From Bacillus sp. J37 (GTDB lineage: Bacteria; Bacillota; Bacilli; Bacillales; Bacillaceae), in contig NZ_JAEK01000027.1 of assembly GCF_000518865.1 (NCBI RefSeq), forward strand, positions 1 to 59,989: a stretch of DNA of 59,989 bases, written 5' to 3'. Below are positions 42,999-51,701 of the stretch, one piece after another. The notes under the pieces were generated by a model that made no database searches, was not told where the DNA came from, and saw only the letters and a program-made list of their open reading frames with translations. The position numbers were made by a program, and so were the translations under genes. How positions within the stretch are numbered: position 1 is the first letter of the stretch; each line of letters begins with the position of its first letter.

Positions 42999-43352
42999 TT
43001 AAAACGTATAAACTGGATATTGATCTTCTACTCTTGTCTTTCGATCGTGACATCTTTTACACAAAGGTTGCCAGTTGTTTTCATTCCAGAACAGACTCTG
43101 GTCTCCTCGATGTGGTTTGATGTGGTCGACAACCGTTGCTTGAGTCAGCTTTCCTTTCTGCTCACAGCGTTTGCAAAGAGGGTGAGCGTTTAAGAATCGT
43201 TTGCTTGCTTTCCTCCAACGGTTATCATAACCACGGTCGCTTGCATTGGCTCTATCATCTACATGAAGCTTCGCATGAAACTCACAGTACTTATCATCAG
43301 TCAACAAAGGACAGCCGTTGTGTTTGCACGGCTTCTTTGGTTTCTTTGGCAT
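42999..43352 (-). CDS. HNH endonuclease
   Basis: A 117-residue protein starting MPKKPKKPCKHNG. Two zinc CxxC pairs (CKHNGC, CKRCEQKG, CKRCHDRKT) and the HNH core VVDHIKPHRGDQSLFWNENN WQPLC. In HK97-like phages this protein joins the terminase during cos cleavage. Confidence 0.9.
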   Translation of the reverse strand: MPKKPKKPCKHNGCPLLTDDKYCEFHAKLHVDDRANASDRGYDNRWRKASKRFLNAHPLCKRCEQKGKLTQATVVDHIKPHRGDQSLFWNENNWQPLCKRCHDRKTRVEDQYPVYTF

Positions 43353-43376
43353 TGTTCTCAACTCCGTACTCCAATT

Positions 43377-43410
43377 AAAAAAGCCCCGAAGGTTAAGTCC
43401 TTCAAGGGCT
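43377..43410 (-). terminator. Terminator just upstream of HNH
   Basis: GAGCCCTTGAAGG-acttaa-CCTTCGGGGCT then TTTTTTAA, only about 15 bases before the HNH start region; no promoter fits in between. Confidence 0.8.
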
Positions 43411-43485
43411 CGTAACTATGCTACTTCTACAGCTTATACTCTATCACATTTGTAGGATGGCTTTTAATGGCGTGTTTGTAAAAGT

Positions 43486-43523
43486 AAAAGAAAAACCCTG
43501 AAAGGAACTGGACCTTCAAGGGT
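43486..43523 (-). terminator. Terminator after the DUF1492-type gene
   Basis: ACCCTTGAAGG pairs with CCTTTCAGGGT, followed by TTTTTCTTTT. It is the first of two tandem terminators separating early from late genes. Confidence 0.8.
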
Positions 43524-43542
43524 GTTGTGGGTACTCCAGCAT

Positions 43543-43974
43543 TCATAAACATTCCACCGTGCTGCTTTCCAATCGTTCGTTGGCTTCCTTCAATGCCTTT
43601 CGATGTAACCGATAAGTCCAACGTAAATCATAACCCATAACAGCGGCGACCTCCTCCCAAGTGCTGCCCCCAAGATAACGGAGCTCTAGGAGCAACCGGT
43701 GAGAAGGGCTTTCGATTTCGGCAATGAAGTTGGATAAATCTCGCTTTAAGTCTATCAACTGATCAATGTCAGCATTAATCTCTTCTTCAAGGCTCATTAA
43801 CTTCACAAGAGCATTTTCCATCGGCGAGCGCTGTTTGGTTCCTTGAACTTTATCGGTTTGCATCGCCGATGTTGTTTTTACTGCTAAGTCTCTTAACAAG
43901 GCCATCTGTTCCAGTTTACTGTTGATTCGTTGGTCCAGCTTAAAAGCCTGGGATAAATATTCTTTAGCGTTCAC
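43543..43974 (-). CDS. DUF1492/RinA-like late transcription regulator
   Basis: A 143-residue protein from GTG 43974 (AGGAGGAATCAACG upstream). Coiled-coil N-terminus (LDQRINSKLEQMALLRDLAV) and a sigma region 4-like HTH (RYLGGSTWEEVAAVMGYDLR then WTYRLHRKAL). In related phages this class activates late packaging genes. Two terminators follow, consistent with a switch at this point. Confidence 0.75.
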   Translation of the reverse strand: MNAKEYLSQAFKLDQRINSKLEQMALLRDLAVKTTSAMQTDKVQGTKQRSPMENALVKLMSLEEEINADIDQLIDLKRDLSNFIAEIESPSHRLLLELRYLGGSTWEEVAAVMGYDLRWTYRLHRKALKEANERLESSTVECL

Positions 43975-45361
43975 CGTTGATTCCTCCTGTATTTCCACAA
44001 GGCAAACCCTCTTTGTATTTATTTATTTCCGCCTTCACCGCTTCAATCAAGGCCGCTTGCCTCACGTCTTTATCTTTCAGCGCTTTCATCACACGTTCAT
44101 CTATTGTACCTTTTGCTATCAGATGGTGGATGACCACTGTATCCTTTTGCCCCTGTCGCCAGAGCCGAGCATTGGTTTGCTGATAAAGTTCCAAGCTCCA
44201 TGTCAATCCGAACCAAACAAGAATAGAGCCTCCAGCTTGCAGATTAAGTCCATGCCCCGCAGATGCTGGATGAATGACGGCAACAGGAATTTCTCCTTTG
44301 TTCCATCTCCTTATGGAATCAGCATTGGATAAAACTTCAACCTCAAAGCGTTTTTGTATCCGAATCAAATCATGCTTAAACCAGTATGCGATCAAGACAG
44401 GTTTTCCATAAGCTCCTTCGACTACATCCTCTAACGCATCCAGCTTATGATCGTGTATGTAAATCACCGCACCTTGATCATCATAGACTGCACCATTGGC
44501 CATTTGAAGGAGCTTTCCAGATAATGCAGCCGCATTGGCTGCAGTAATTTCCTCACCTTTAACCGTTGTTATCAGATCCCATTTCAAACTGTCGAGAGTT
44601 TCCATTTCCTTTTCAGAAAGCCTGACTGAAACTTCGTTTATGACTAGCTCCGGCAGTTTAAGATAATCGGATCCTTTCATGCTGATAGTGATATCCGAAA
44701 TCTTTCGGTAGATAGCTTCTTCTGCTCCCGGCTTTGGTTTGTAAGAGTATATAACTTGCTGATTGCGCTTATCCGGCACAAAATAATCTTCCCTGTATCT
44801 ACCAATAAACCGCCCCAGTCTTTGCCCCATGTCCAAAAGTCGATATTCTGCCCATAAATCCATCAAACTATTAGATGATGGTGTCCCTGTAAGCCCAACA
44901 AACCTTTTAACCAAAGGTCTAACTTTCATTAGGCTTTTAAACCTTTTTGCTTGGTGGGATTTAAACGATGACAGTTCATCTACCACTACCATATCAAAAT
45001 CAAAGGGAATGCCGCTTCTAGAAATGAGCCATTCTACGTTTTCTCGATTGATAATATACACCTGTGCTCTTTTCATAAGTGCTGCTTTTCTCTGAACCTC
45101 AGAACCAACTGCTACGGTATATTTAAGCCCCTTAAGATGATCCCACTTTTCAATCTCCGCAGGCCATGTATCTCTAGCTACTCGAAGGGGTGCAATAACC
45201 AGAACTTTGCGAATAAGAAAGCTATCCAATGTCAAATCAAAAATCGAGGTTAAAGTAATAACACTTTTACCAAGACCCATTTCTAAAAACACTGCCGCTA
45301 TGGGATGCTCTAGTATGAAGTTTGTTGCATAGGTCTGATATTTATGAGGATCGTATTTCAT
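43964..45361 (-). CDS. SNF2-type helicase
   Basis: A 465-residue protein from ATG 45361 (MKYDPHKYQTYATNFILEHP; GGAGGGATACTCA upstream). Walker A FLEMGLGKSVITL, DEAH-like VVVDELSSFKS, GLTGTPSSNSLMDLW, and helicase C motif NLQAGGSILVWFGLTWSLEL then YQQTNARLWRQGQ. Acts in phage recombination/replication. Confidence 0.9.
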   Translation of the reverse strand: MKYDPHKYQTYATNFILEHPIAAVFLEMGLGKSVITLTSIFDLTLDSFLIRKVLVIAPLRVARDTWPAEIEKWDHLKGLKYTVAVGSEVQRKAALMKRAQVYIINRENVEWLISRSGIPFDFDMVVVDELSSFKSHQAKRFKSLMKVRPLVKRFVGLTGTPSSNSLMDLWAEYRLLDMGQRLGRFIGRYREDYFVPDKRNQQVIYSYKPKPGAEEAIYRKISDITISMKGSDYLKLPELVINEVSVRLSEKEMETLDSLKWDLITTVKGEEITAANAAALSGKLLQMANGAVYDDQGAVIYIHDHKLDALEDVVEGAYGKPVLIAYWFKHDLIRIQKRFEVEVLSNADSIRRWNKGEIPVAVIHPASAGHGLNLQAGGSILVWFGLTWSLELYQQTNARLWRQGQKDTVVIHHLIAKGTIDERVMKALKDKDVRQAALIEAVKAEINKYKEGLPCGNTGGINGER

Positions 45362-45623
45362 TGAGTATCCCTCCAATCTGCTTAACATCATCAATGACAT
45401 AACAGGAAAAGCCTAACTTCCGTAATTGCTTTATTCTTCTAATCTGTAACAGGCGAGGTTTCTTTCCGGGAGCCTTTAATTCCACAAATGCTATCTTCCC
45501 AAGTGGTAAAAGCACTAGGCGGTCTGGCATCCCATCTAAACCTAGACTAACAAACTTCGCAGCAATGCCTCCCATCTTTTTTACCTCAACCACCAGTTTC
45601 TTTTCTATATATTTTTCAAGCAT
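45342..45623 (-). CDS. VRR-NUC domain nuclease
   Basis: A 93-residue protein from ATG 45623 (GGGAGG upstream). VKKMGGIAAKFVSLGLDGMP DRLVLLP then IAFVELKAPGKK is the PD-(D/E)XK-like VRR-NUC core (D, ExK). It overlaps the SNF2 gene, a frequent phage pair; it likely resolves branched DNA. Confidence 0.9.
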   Translation of the reverse strand: MLEKYIEKKLVVEVKKMGGIAAKFVSLGLDGMPDRLVLLPLGKIAFVELKAPGKKPRLLQIRRIKQLRKLGFSCYVIDDVKQIGGILNEIRSS

Positions 45624-45639
45624 AAATACCTCCCATATA

Positions 45640-45842
45640 AAAAGGCTCGGAACAAGAAAACAACTTTGACCCAATTTTCCTATACGCGCGTGTATACGTG
45701 TATGCACAGGCTACTATTACTTCTTTTTACTATTTATAAATAAATAGGATACTTCTTGTTCCACTTGTTCCGAACCGTTGATTTTCCTTATCATTACTAA
45801 CTTTAGGGAAAGAACCAGTATGGGAACAATGTAAGGTACAAC
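45640..45842. repeat. Cluster of TTGTTCC repeats, possible replication origin
   Basis: TTGTTCC occurs at several places in both orientations (for example about 45654 reverse, 45747, 45758, 45822 reverse, 45853) and continues into the VapE gene end (45913, 45928). A dyad TATACACGCGCGTATA lies at about 45682. Such iterons next to a primase-helicase gene suggest an origin; they may also be a coding repeat (WNK). Confidence 0.4.
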
Positions 45843-48209
45843 TTAGCGTTGTTCCTCGACTCGGGAATAAGCTCGTTGCTTTCCGTAGACAGGAAACGTC
45901 ACAACACCATTCTTGTTCCCAGTGTACTTGTTCCACTCACTGATCTTTCTCATAATGGCACCGATGGCATAGGAATCTGAAGGCTTTAGCATGGATGCCT
46001 CTTTACCGAAACACTCACACCAAATTTCCATATTGCAGACAAGGGTTCTGTGTACTGTTCCAACCCGGGTGCCGCCGCCAAATTCGCTACCGCCAAGGAA
46101 ATTTCTACGCTCGTACAAAGACATCGTGTCCCAATCATCCGGCAAGAGCGTATCCAAGTAAGTACGAACTAGTCCTTCTCGTTCATCTGTTTCCATGGCA
46201 TCTGCCTGTTCACTAGTTGCCATGGATACATCATCACCTTCAAGGTAGAGTTTTTCTCCTTTCTCATAAAGAACTAGTGCCTCTGCCCAAATCTGCTGTA
46301 CTTCCTCTTTAGTCATCTGCCAAGCTTTCTTTTTACTGTTGCCGCTAATGCGGACTGGCCAGAATCTACGGTTACCCGTAATATCCCGAAGAAATCCGCT
46401 TTCGGCATTGGTAGAACCTACAATCACGCATTGACGGGGATGGCTTTCCACGTTGACTCCATAACTGGCACGGTATTTATCATCCGCCCTCGAAATAAAG
46501 GACTTCACAATCTCCACATCCGTCTTACGCATTCCAGCAAGCTCACCCAGTTCTAACAACCAATATCCCTGAAGTTTTTCAGCACCTGATTTATCTTTCA
46601 TGTCCGTAATGGTCAAACTATCTGAAAACCAATCCCCTGCAAGCCTCGCAAAGAAGGTTGACTTACCGATACCTTGAGGACCGTTTAAGATTAGAACACT
46701 ATCAAACTTTGTACCTGGTCTATAAATGCGGGCTACCGCTGCAACCATCGTTTTGCGAATAATTGCCTTTGTGTAGGAATTATCTGTTGCACCGAAATAA
46801 TCAATTAGTAGATTATCTACTCGACTAATTCCATCCCATTTTGGCAGGGAGTCCAGATACTCCTTAACAGGATGGTAGGCTCGTTCAGCCGCTACCGCTA
46901 ACACAGCATCCTTGGTCTTGGTAGGTGAATAGACCCCGTATTTGCTGCTTAAATACACTTTAAGAAGTGCATTATCTGAATCATTCCAACCCACCTTGAT
47001 CTGTTCCCAAGGCAGGCCACCTTTGGCATCAATACCATCACGGTGGCAATTAAAAGCTATATGCTGTAATTCCTTATCATGCCGAATAATCAAGACGATG
47101 TTGTCTAAAGTGTCTTTTATTCGGCCTTGCTTATCCAATTCCAAAGCTGTCTGCCAATCCTCATCACTAAACTCCTCTTCAGCCTGTGCCTGTCTTTCCT
47201 TAGAAAACTCAGCTTTTACTCTTTCATCTTTTATAGCAAACTCGCACATTGCCACAAAAGATGGCATCTTACCAGGAGCTGTGGTGGTAGAAGCTTTATC
47301 ATCTAAAGAACCGAATTTATGAATACGAACGAGATCAAAAGCATTGAGGAGCAGGCCGCTTGCTGGGTCGGTGGCATGGTGGCTGTAAGCGAATTTATCA
47401 TCATAAATTATTACACCCGCACTACTGTCAGCTGGAATATAGTCATAGCGCCCTTCCATAGCAGATGCTTCATAAACTGTACCTAAGAATTTCTCTATTG
47501 CTTCACGAACGGAATAGGCGCGACAGAAAGTTCCTACCACACCTTCCTTTAAAAGAGGATCTGCTTGTTCTTTAAGACTGCGATTAATAACTTCAGACTG
47601 CCTGCTTGATACGGGCCAAGTTGTTGTATCTCGCCAGTTTTCATATTTTGAAAGATAAATATCTGGGTCAAGTAATGCTCCATCCTGCTCTTCGTAGACA
47701 AATTGACCGTTAGAGGAAGTGGATGGCCAATACATAAGGCGATGGGCTTCATATGTCGTATCATCGAAAAGGTCAATACCGATTTCTTTTGCCACCATAC
47801 GTCCAACAGCTGCATATTCTTCTTCGCTGATCTCACGAGCAAGGGGAACAATAAGCCTGAGTCTTGGATTTTCCGGTGTGTGCTTATGGGTGGAGTAAAC
47901 GCAACATTTGAAATCAAAAAGCATACTGATTTGCTCCCAAATATCTGGTCTACCGTAATCCATATCAAGGGTGAGCAAAGAACGACACAGAACATTGCCC
48001 TTCTTTCGCCTTCCTTCTTTTAAATGTCCTCCGACAAAGCCGCCTACATCCTTGATATCATCTTGTTGACCTCTTTTTAACTTCCGATATTCTTCTACTG
48101 TTTCCGTGGTGCGTTGCGTCGTCTTTACACGGGAGCAAAAATCCTCCCAGGAGATATCTTTGTTTTTCCATTTTCTATCCATCCGGCTATTGCCCACTGC
48201 AATTTTCAT
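45843..48209 (-). CDS. VapE-type primase-helicase
   Basis: A 788-residue protein. N-terminal archaeo-eukaryotic primase-like domain (LTLDMDYG at 80-86; YSTHKHTPENPRLRLIVPL; YEAHRLMYWPS), a linker, then a superfamily 3-like helicase (VapE) with Walker A GPQGIGKST at 510-518, WLLELGELAGMRKTDVEIVK and VGSTNAESGFLRDITGNRRF. Priming and unwinding at the phage origin. Confidence 0.95.
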   Translation of the reverse strand: MKIAVGNSRMDRKWKNKDISWEDFCSRVKTTQRTTETVEEYRKLKRGQQDDIKDVGGFVGGHLKEGRRKKGNVLCRSLLTLDMDYGRPDIWEQISMLFDFKCCVYSTHKHTPENPRLRLIVPLAREISEEEYAAVGRMVAKEIGIDLFDDTTYEAHRLMYWPSTSSNGQFVYEEQDGALLDPDIYLSKYENWRDTTTWPVSSRQSEVINRSLKEQADPLLKEGVVGTFCRAYSVREAIEKFLGTVYEASAMEGRYDYIPADSSAGVIIYDDKFAYSHHATDPASGLLLNAFDLVRIHKFGSLDDKASTTTAPGKMPSFVAMCEFAIKDERVKAEFSKERQAQAEEEFSDEDWQTALELDKQGRIKDTLDNIVLIIRHDKELQHIAFNCHRDGIDAKGGLPWEQIKVGWNDSDNALLKVYLSSKYGVYSPTKTKDAVLAVAAERAYHPVKEYLDSLPKWDGISRVDNLLIDYFGATDNSYTKAIIRKTMVAAVARIYRPGTKFDSVLILNGPQGIGKSTFFARLAGDWFSDSLTITDMKDKSGAEKLQGYWLLELGELAGMRKTDVEIVKSFISRADDKYRASYGVNVESHPRQCVIVGSTNAESGFLRDITGNRRFWPVRISGNSKKKAWQMTKEEVQQIWAEALVLYEKGEKLYLEGDDVSMATSEQADAMETDEREGLVRTYLDTLLPDDWDTMSLYERRNFLGGSEFGGGTRVGTVHRTLVCNMEIWCECFGKEASMLKPSDSYAIGAIMRKISEWNKYTGNKNGVVTFPVYGKQRAYSRVEEQR

Positions 48210-48640
48210 AAGCTTTCAACCTCCTCATGCTCCGGACTAAAATATCTGACCGTTTGTCTGCGTTTCTTGGCTACTTCAATTTCCCTCGCCATACCGGTTG
48301 AGATGGTATTGCCCAGCACCCACACCTCGGAGCATTTGCCCATAAGCACGATGTCCATAAATATGGCAAGCTCCCGTTCCTCTGGGTTTTCATCATCCAT
48401 AAACTGAGGAAACATAAGATGGGGAGCAATCGGGATACAGTTTTGGTCTAGAGCAAACCTGCAAAAACTGCGAGCCTTTTTAATGTTTCCTTCTACATCA
48501 CCGGAATAGGGAGAACAGATATATACAAGCGGCTTAAAGGCAGATTTTTTCTCTGCCTTTTCCTTTTTCATTATGTTAGTCAGTGCTTCATGGGGAGTTG
48601 GATCATGGTATCCTTCATGATTGAATTTGTTGATTCCCAT
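48206..48640 (-). CDS. DUF4406/DUF7768-like protein
   Basis: A 144-residue protein with LVYICSPYSGDVEGNIKKAR then APHLMFPQFMDDENPEEREL and LGNTISTGMAREIEVAKKRR, resembling nucleoside 2-deoxyribosyltransferase-like folds of DUF4406. Nucleotide metabolism or signalling role possible. Four-base overlap with VapE. Confidence 0.7.
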   Translation of the reverse strand: MGINKFNHEGYHDPTPHEALTNIMKKEKAEKKSAFKPLVYICSPYSGDVEGNIKKARSFCRFALDQNCIPIAPHLMFPQFMDDENPEERELAIFMDIVLMGKCSEVWVLGNTISTGMAREIEVAKKRRQTVRYFSPEHEEVESL

Positions 48641-49392
48641 TACACACCCTCCATTTCTATCTGTGGCAAAATACCGTCTCCCTTCATCAGTTCGTAAATG
48701 AAGAGTCTGCCTTTTTGAGTCCAGTATGTATGGACCTTTGTATGTTGCTGGCCGTTACTGCCAAGATAGCTATGTGTCTTGGTGCTGGTGTAGCCTTTTT
48801 CCGCATACTTCTGATATAAAAGCCAGATGCCGCCTTGTTTAAACTGGACACCCTTTTTATTAAGATAGCGATTCATCCAAATAGCTGACTTGCCGTAATC
48901 TTTGGCAATTGCTGAGGTGGAAATGAGGTCTTTGCAATTTAAAACTACATCGTAATAGGAGACTTTCGGTTTCATTTCTGCAATTTGCTGATTCTGAACG
49001 GCAATCGTACCTTCAAGCACTTTATTTTGTTTCCTTACTTGAGTTAGCTGTTGATTGGCAATCTGAAGTGCCCTTGCCATGATTGCTTCTGGGGAATTCC
49101 ATCTTCTTTCTATTTCAAGAAAGTATTGGCGACACTCTTTCCCTTTTGGAGTACGCTGTATCATGCATAGCTCTTTTGCCATGTCAATTGTTAACTGATG
49201 GTCAATGCTTGGTCTGCCTCCAGTACTTTCGCTCAAAAATGAGCTAAAGTCTGATCCTTCCTCAAATCCGTACTCACACATTCTTGGAAACCAATCTTTA
49301 TAAGCGGTCTTTACTTCCAAGGCTTCATGTAAATCACGACCGAGTACGGTTGGTCGTTGATTTTCATAATTGATTTTTACTAATTCGTCCAT
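48640..49392 (-). CDS. Ant-type antirepressor (AntA + KilA-C)
   Basis: A 250-residue protein from ATG 49392 with GGAGGTAATTCGT upstream. AntA/AntB N-terminal domain (VLGRDLHEALEVKTAYKDWF, then GGRPSIDHQLTIDMAKELCM), a coiled coil (about 95-135), and a KilA-C-type DNA-binding domain (ISTSAIAKDYGKSAIWMNRY LNKKG). Inactivates the phage repressor or regulates lysis. Confidence 0.85.
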   Translation of the reverse strand: MDELVKINYENQRPTVLGRDLHEALEVKTAYKDWFPRMCEYGFEEGSDFSSFLSESTGGRPSIDHQLTIDMAKELCMIQRTPKGKECRQYFLEIERRWNSPEAIMARALQIANQQLTQVRKQNKVLEGTIAVQNQQIAEMKPKVSYYDVVLNCKDLISTSAIAKDYGKSAIWMNRYLNKKGVQFKQGGIWLLYQKYAEKGYTSTKTHSYLGSNGQQHTKVHTYWTQKGRLFIYELMKGDGILPQIEMEGV

Positions 49393-49430
49393 ACGAATTA
49401 CCTCCTGCAATATAGTCAGAGAGGAAACCC

Positions 49431-49480
49431 CTCTACCTAATAGCCACAGGAGGTAATAATTGTTGAGGATTTTGAAAAAA
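49431..49480 (-). repeat. 45-bp motif, copy B
   Basis: Minus strand TTTTTTCAAAATCCTCAAC, then CCTGTGGCTATTAGGTAGAG; lies 40 bases upstream of the antirepressor start and at the edge of the cargo insertion. Confidence 0.7.
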
Positions 49481-49725
49481 TAAATTATACATCCGGATTT
49501 TTGTTCGAAATTTGTGTATGTAAAATAGATTTAAAAGCTGATTCAGTAATTTTCTACTTTTACAAACGGACTAGATTGATGAACAAAAAATGGTAACGTA
49601 AACTGTAATAGGCCTATAGGATTTGGAGCTAATAAGAGAAGAGGAAAACAATCATTTTGGTATCATATTTTATCTATGACCTGGATGAGTAAGGTTGGTA
49701 GAGCCTCGAGGAGAATCAATTAAAA
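49481..49725. other. Non-coding edge of the cargo insertion
   Basis: About 245 bases without an open frame or clear promoter; it joins phage DNA to the small membrane-protein cargo gene and probably contains the insertion junction. Confidence 0.4.
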
Positions 49726-49766
49726 TAAAAAATACAGAGCGAGAAATTCTCACTCTGTATTTTTTA
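49726..49766. terminator. Bidirectional terminator at the cargo end
   Basis: AAATACAGAGCGAG pairs with CTCACTCTGTATTT across AAATT, with A and T runs on both sides; it can stop transcription from either direction. Confidence 0.85.
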
Positions 49767-49777
49767 TTTTACATCAT

Positions 49778-49996
49778 TCACTTATTGCTTTTACTTGATG
49801 TTATTTTACGAGTGGCTAAAGCTATGATTCCACCAACTGCAATAAATACAATGTCCAAAACGATTTCAAACCCTTGAAACGCATCAATATAATTTACTAA
49901 AAACCAACTTTTTCCCCCATTAGTCAAATGATTGATTAATCCGCCTATTCCCTGAATAATAAAAAGTAGACTGAGACCACTGATAATTTCTTTCAT
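49778..49996 (-). CDS. Small membrane protein (cargo)
   Basis: A 72-residue protein from ATG 49996 (GAGGTGTTCATC upstream), with two hydrophobic segments (about 5-24 and 44-62) and a charged tail KITSSKSNK. It is downstream of the GAP-type gene and likely cotranscribed. Family unknown. Confidence 0.6.
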   Translation of the reverse strand: MKEIISGLSLLFIIQGIGGLINHLTNGGKSWFLVNYIDAFQGFEIVLDIVFIAVGGIIALATRKITSSKSNK

Positions 49997-50021
49997 GATG
50001 AACACCTCTTTAATATTTTTT

Positions 50022-50714
50022 CTAATTTAAAATGCCTCTAAGACCGATATTAAAAAAAACTGCACCTATGACTCCTGTCGCTACCAAGAGCGAAGAGATT
50101 GGAGCTTCATTTAATTTTGACCTGATTTTAATAAGAAATTGTTGCAATCTTTCTTTAAATATAATATTAACCCCTAACAGTAATAGAGAAGGAAGCACCA
50201 TTACTAGATTGTATCCAATTATTATTAAGATAGCAGGTGTAGTCTCAATTGTTTGATGATTCATTAAAAAGATTGAATAAAAGTAAGGCAATGCCGTTAC
50301 AAATTCAATTAGGAAAACAATGATTCCTAGTATAATCATCCCTTTAATTGTTGTATTTTTGGGGATAAATGAAATTAAACGTTTTTTTGTAGTCTCTTTT
50401 GGTTTACTGAAGCTTATTAGAACAAGAACTGCTCCAAGTAGGATATAAAACCAATTGATAAAGTCAAACTGAGACAATTGTTCTATTCTCTTCAATAATG
50501 AATTTCCACCAAAGTAGAGTAATAAACCCGTGATGAATAAAAACACAAATAAACGAGAAGATAACTGATTCGGTTGTGTCAGTAATAAATAGGCTGTTAC
50601 AGTCAGTACACCGGGACTTAAAATATCAATTAAAGCACACAAAGAAATAATCATTAATGCTGAAGAAATGTCTAATGATGAAGAAGGCATCAATGCTTCA
50701 ATAGTTTCGATCAA
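50022..50714 (-). CDS. GAP/Sap-type membrane transporter (cargo)
   Basis: A 230-residue protein with six hydrophobic segments (about 13-47, 53-70, 85-100, 124-145, 160-182 and 207-228) and the motif LCALIDILSPGVLTVTAYLL, which resembles GAP (Sap) proteins related to LysE exporters. Divergent from the TetR gene, which likely represses it through the shared operators. Suggests export of a toxic small compound. Confidence 0.7.
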   Translation of the reverse strand: MIETIEALMPSSSLDISSALMIISLCALIDILSPGVLTVTAYLLLTQPNQLSSRLFVFLFITGLLLYFGGNSLLKRIEQLSQFDFINWFYILLGAVLVLISFSKPKETTKKRLISFIPKNTTIKGMIILGIIVFLIEFVTALPYFYSIFLMNHQTIETTPAILIIIGYNLVMVLPSLLLLGVNIIFKERLQQFLIKIRSKLNEAPISSLLVATGVIGAVFFNIGLRGILN

Positions 50715-50754
50715 ACAAACTAGTCCTCCTTTAAATGTTGTGGTATTATCTATT

Positions 50755-50795
50755 TAACACACCGTGCTATAAAAAGATAATAACACACTGTGCTA
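50755..50795. promoter_or_regulatory. Twin TetR operators
   Basis: TAACACACCGTGCTA (50755-50769) and TAACACACTGTGCTA (50781-50795) differ by one base and are spaced 26 bases apart. Each is an imperfect palindrome (TAACACA / TGTGCTA). They lie between the divergent GAP and TetR genes. Confidence 0.75.
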
Positions 50796-50817
50796 AATAA
50801 AGGAAGTGATTTTTATA

Positions 50818-51417
50818 ATGCCAAAAATTGTTGATCATGATGAAAAGCGCAAACAAATTGCTGAGGCTGCATGGAATATTATTAGGAAAGAAGGGGTTGA
50901 GAAAGCGTCTATACGAAGAGTTGCAGCTGAGGCAGGGATGTCTTCTGGTGCGTTAAGACATTATTTTTCAACTCAAGATGAAATGTTATTATTTATTATG
51001 AATTACTACTTAGAAGAAGGGAAAAAACGTTCTCAAAATAAAGAATGGTCAGAAAACCCAGTGCAGGCAGTAGAAGAAGTTTTATTAGAGCTAGTACCAA
51101 TAGATGAAGAAAAGAAAATTGAAACGAGTGTTTGGTGGATTCTTGCATTACGTTCACTTACAAGTGATACAATAAAGGACAAAAAAGATGAAATGACGGA
51201 CGGTACATATGAATTAGCAAATTCAATGATTGAAATCTTAGCTCTAAAAGGCGTATTATCAGATTCAATGAATGCAGAATTAGAAAAGAGTAGGTTAACG
51301 GCATTAATAGAGGGATTGTCGATTCATGCTTTATTAAGACCTGATGTATACTCTCCAGAAAAGGTGAAGGAAGTTATTCGTTATCATTTAGAGACACTCT
51401 GCAATAAAATCAATTAA
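50818..51417 (+). CDS. TetR-family repressor (cargo)
   Basis: A 199-residue protein from ATG 50818 with GGAAGTG upstream. HTH AAWNIIRKEGVEKASIRRVA AEAGMSSGALRHYFST is a BetI/TetR type; the rest is a helical ligand domain. It is the only gene on the plus strand within the prophage body, which marks the unit as an insertion. Confidence 0.9.
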   Translation: MPKIVDHDEKRKQIAEAAWNIIRKEGVEKASIRRVAAEAGMSSGALRHYFSTQDEMLLFIMNYYLEEGKKRSQNKEWSENPVQAVEEVLLELVPIDEEKKIETSVWWILALRSLTSDTIKDKKDEMTDGTYELANSMIEILALKGVLSDSMNAELEKSRLTALIEGLSIHALLRPDVYSPEKVKEVIRYHLETLCNKIN

Positions 51418-51597
51418 GCTAATCGGTCGATGTATCAATTATTGTCCCATTTGTTTTTAATAGATTTAGTCTTACCCCTTGATTTATTATTAACTTTATA
51501 GAGAGAGGAGTCAAAATCGGTTCTTTCACTATATTTCTTCAAGATTAGAATTTTAACCCTTTATTCCACAAAAATGGAGCGTTTATTAAACAAACAA

Positions 51598-51638
51598 GAT
51601 AGCACGTACCGGTCATAAAATAAGTGCTATCCTGTTTT
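51598..51638 (+). terminator. Terminator of the TetR gene
   Basis: GATAGCAC pairs perfectly with GTGCTATC across an 18-base loop, then CTGTTTTC. Confidence 0.7.
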
Positions 51639-51701
51639 CATTATTTAAAAATTGAAGGTCTTTTAACCTCCTCCCACACGATTATCCGATTACCAATTAA
51701 T

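Noticed and set aside
42999-43352. HNH gene as a homing endonuclease insertion
   Set aside because: Size, zinc pairs and position match the packaging HNH of HK97-type phages; no interrupted gene around it.
43427-43621. 64-codon minus-strand frame
   Set aside because: Overlaps the DUF1492-type gene in another frame and runs through its terminator; no ribosome binding site.
45730-45936. 68-codon minus-strand frame after VapE
   Set aside because: It mostly overlaps the VapE end out of frame and comes from the TTGTTCC repeats.
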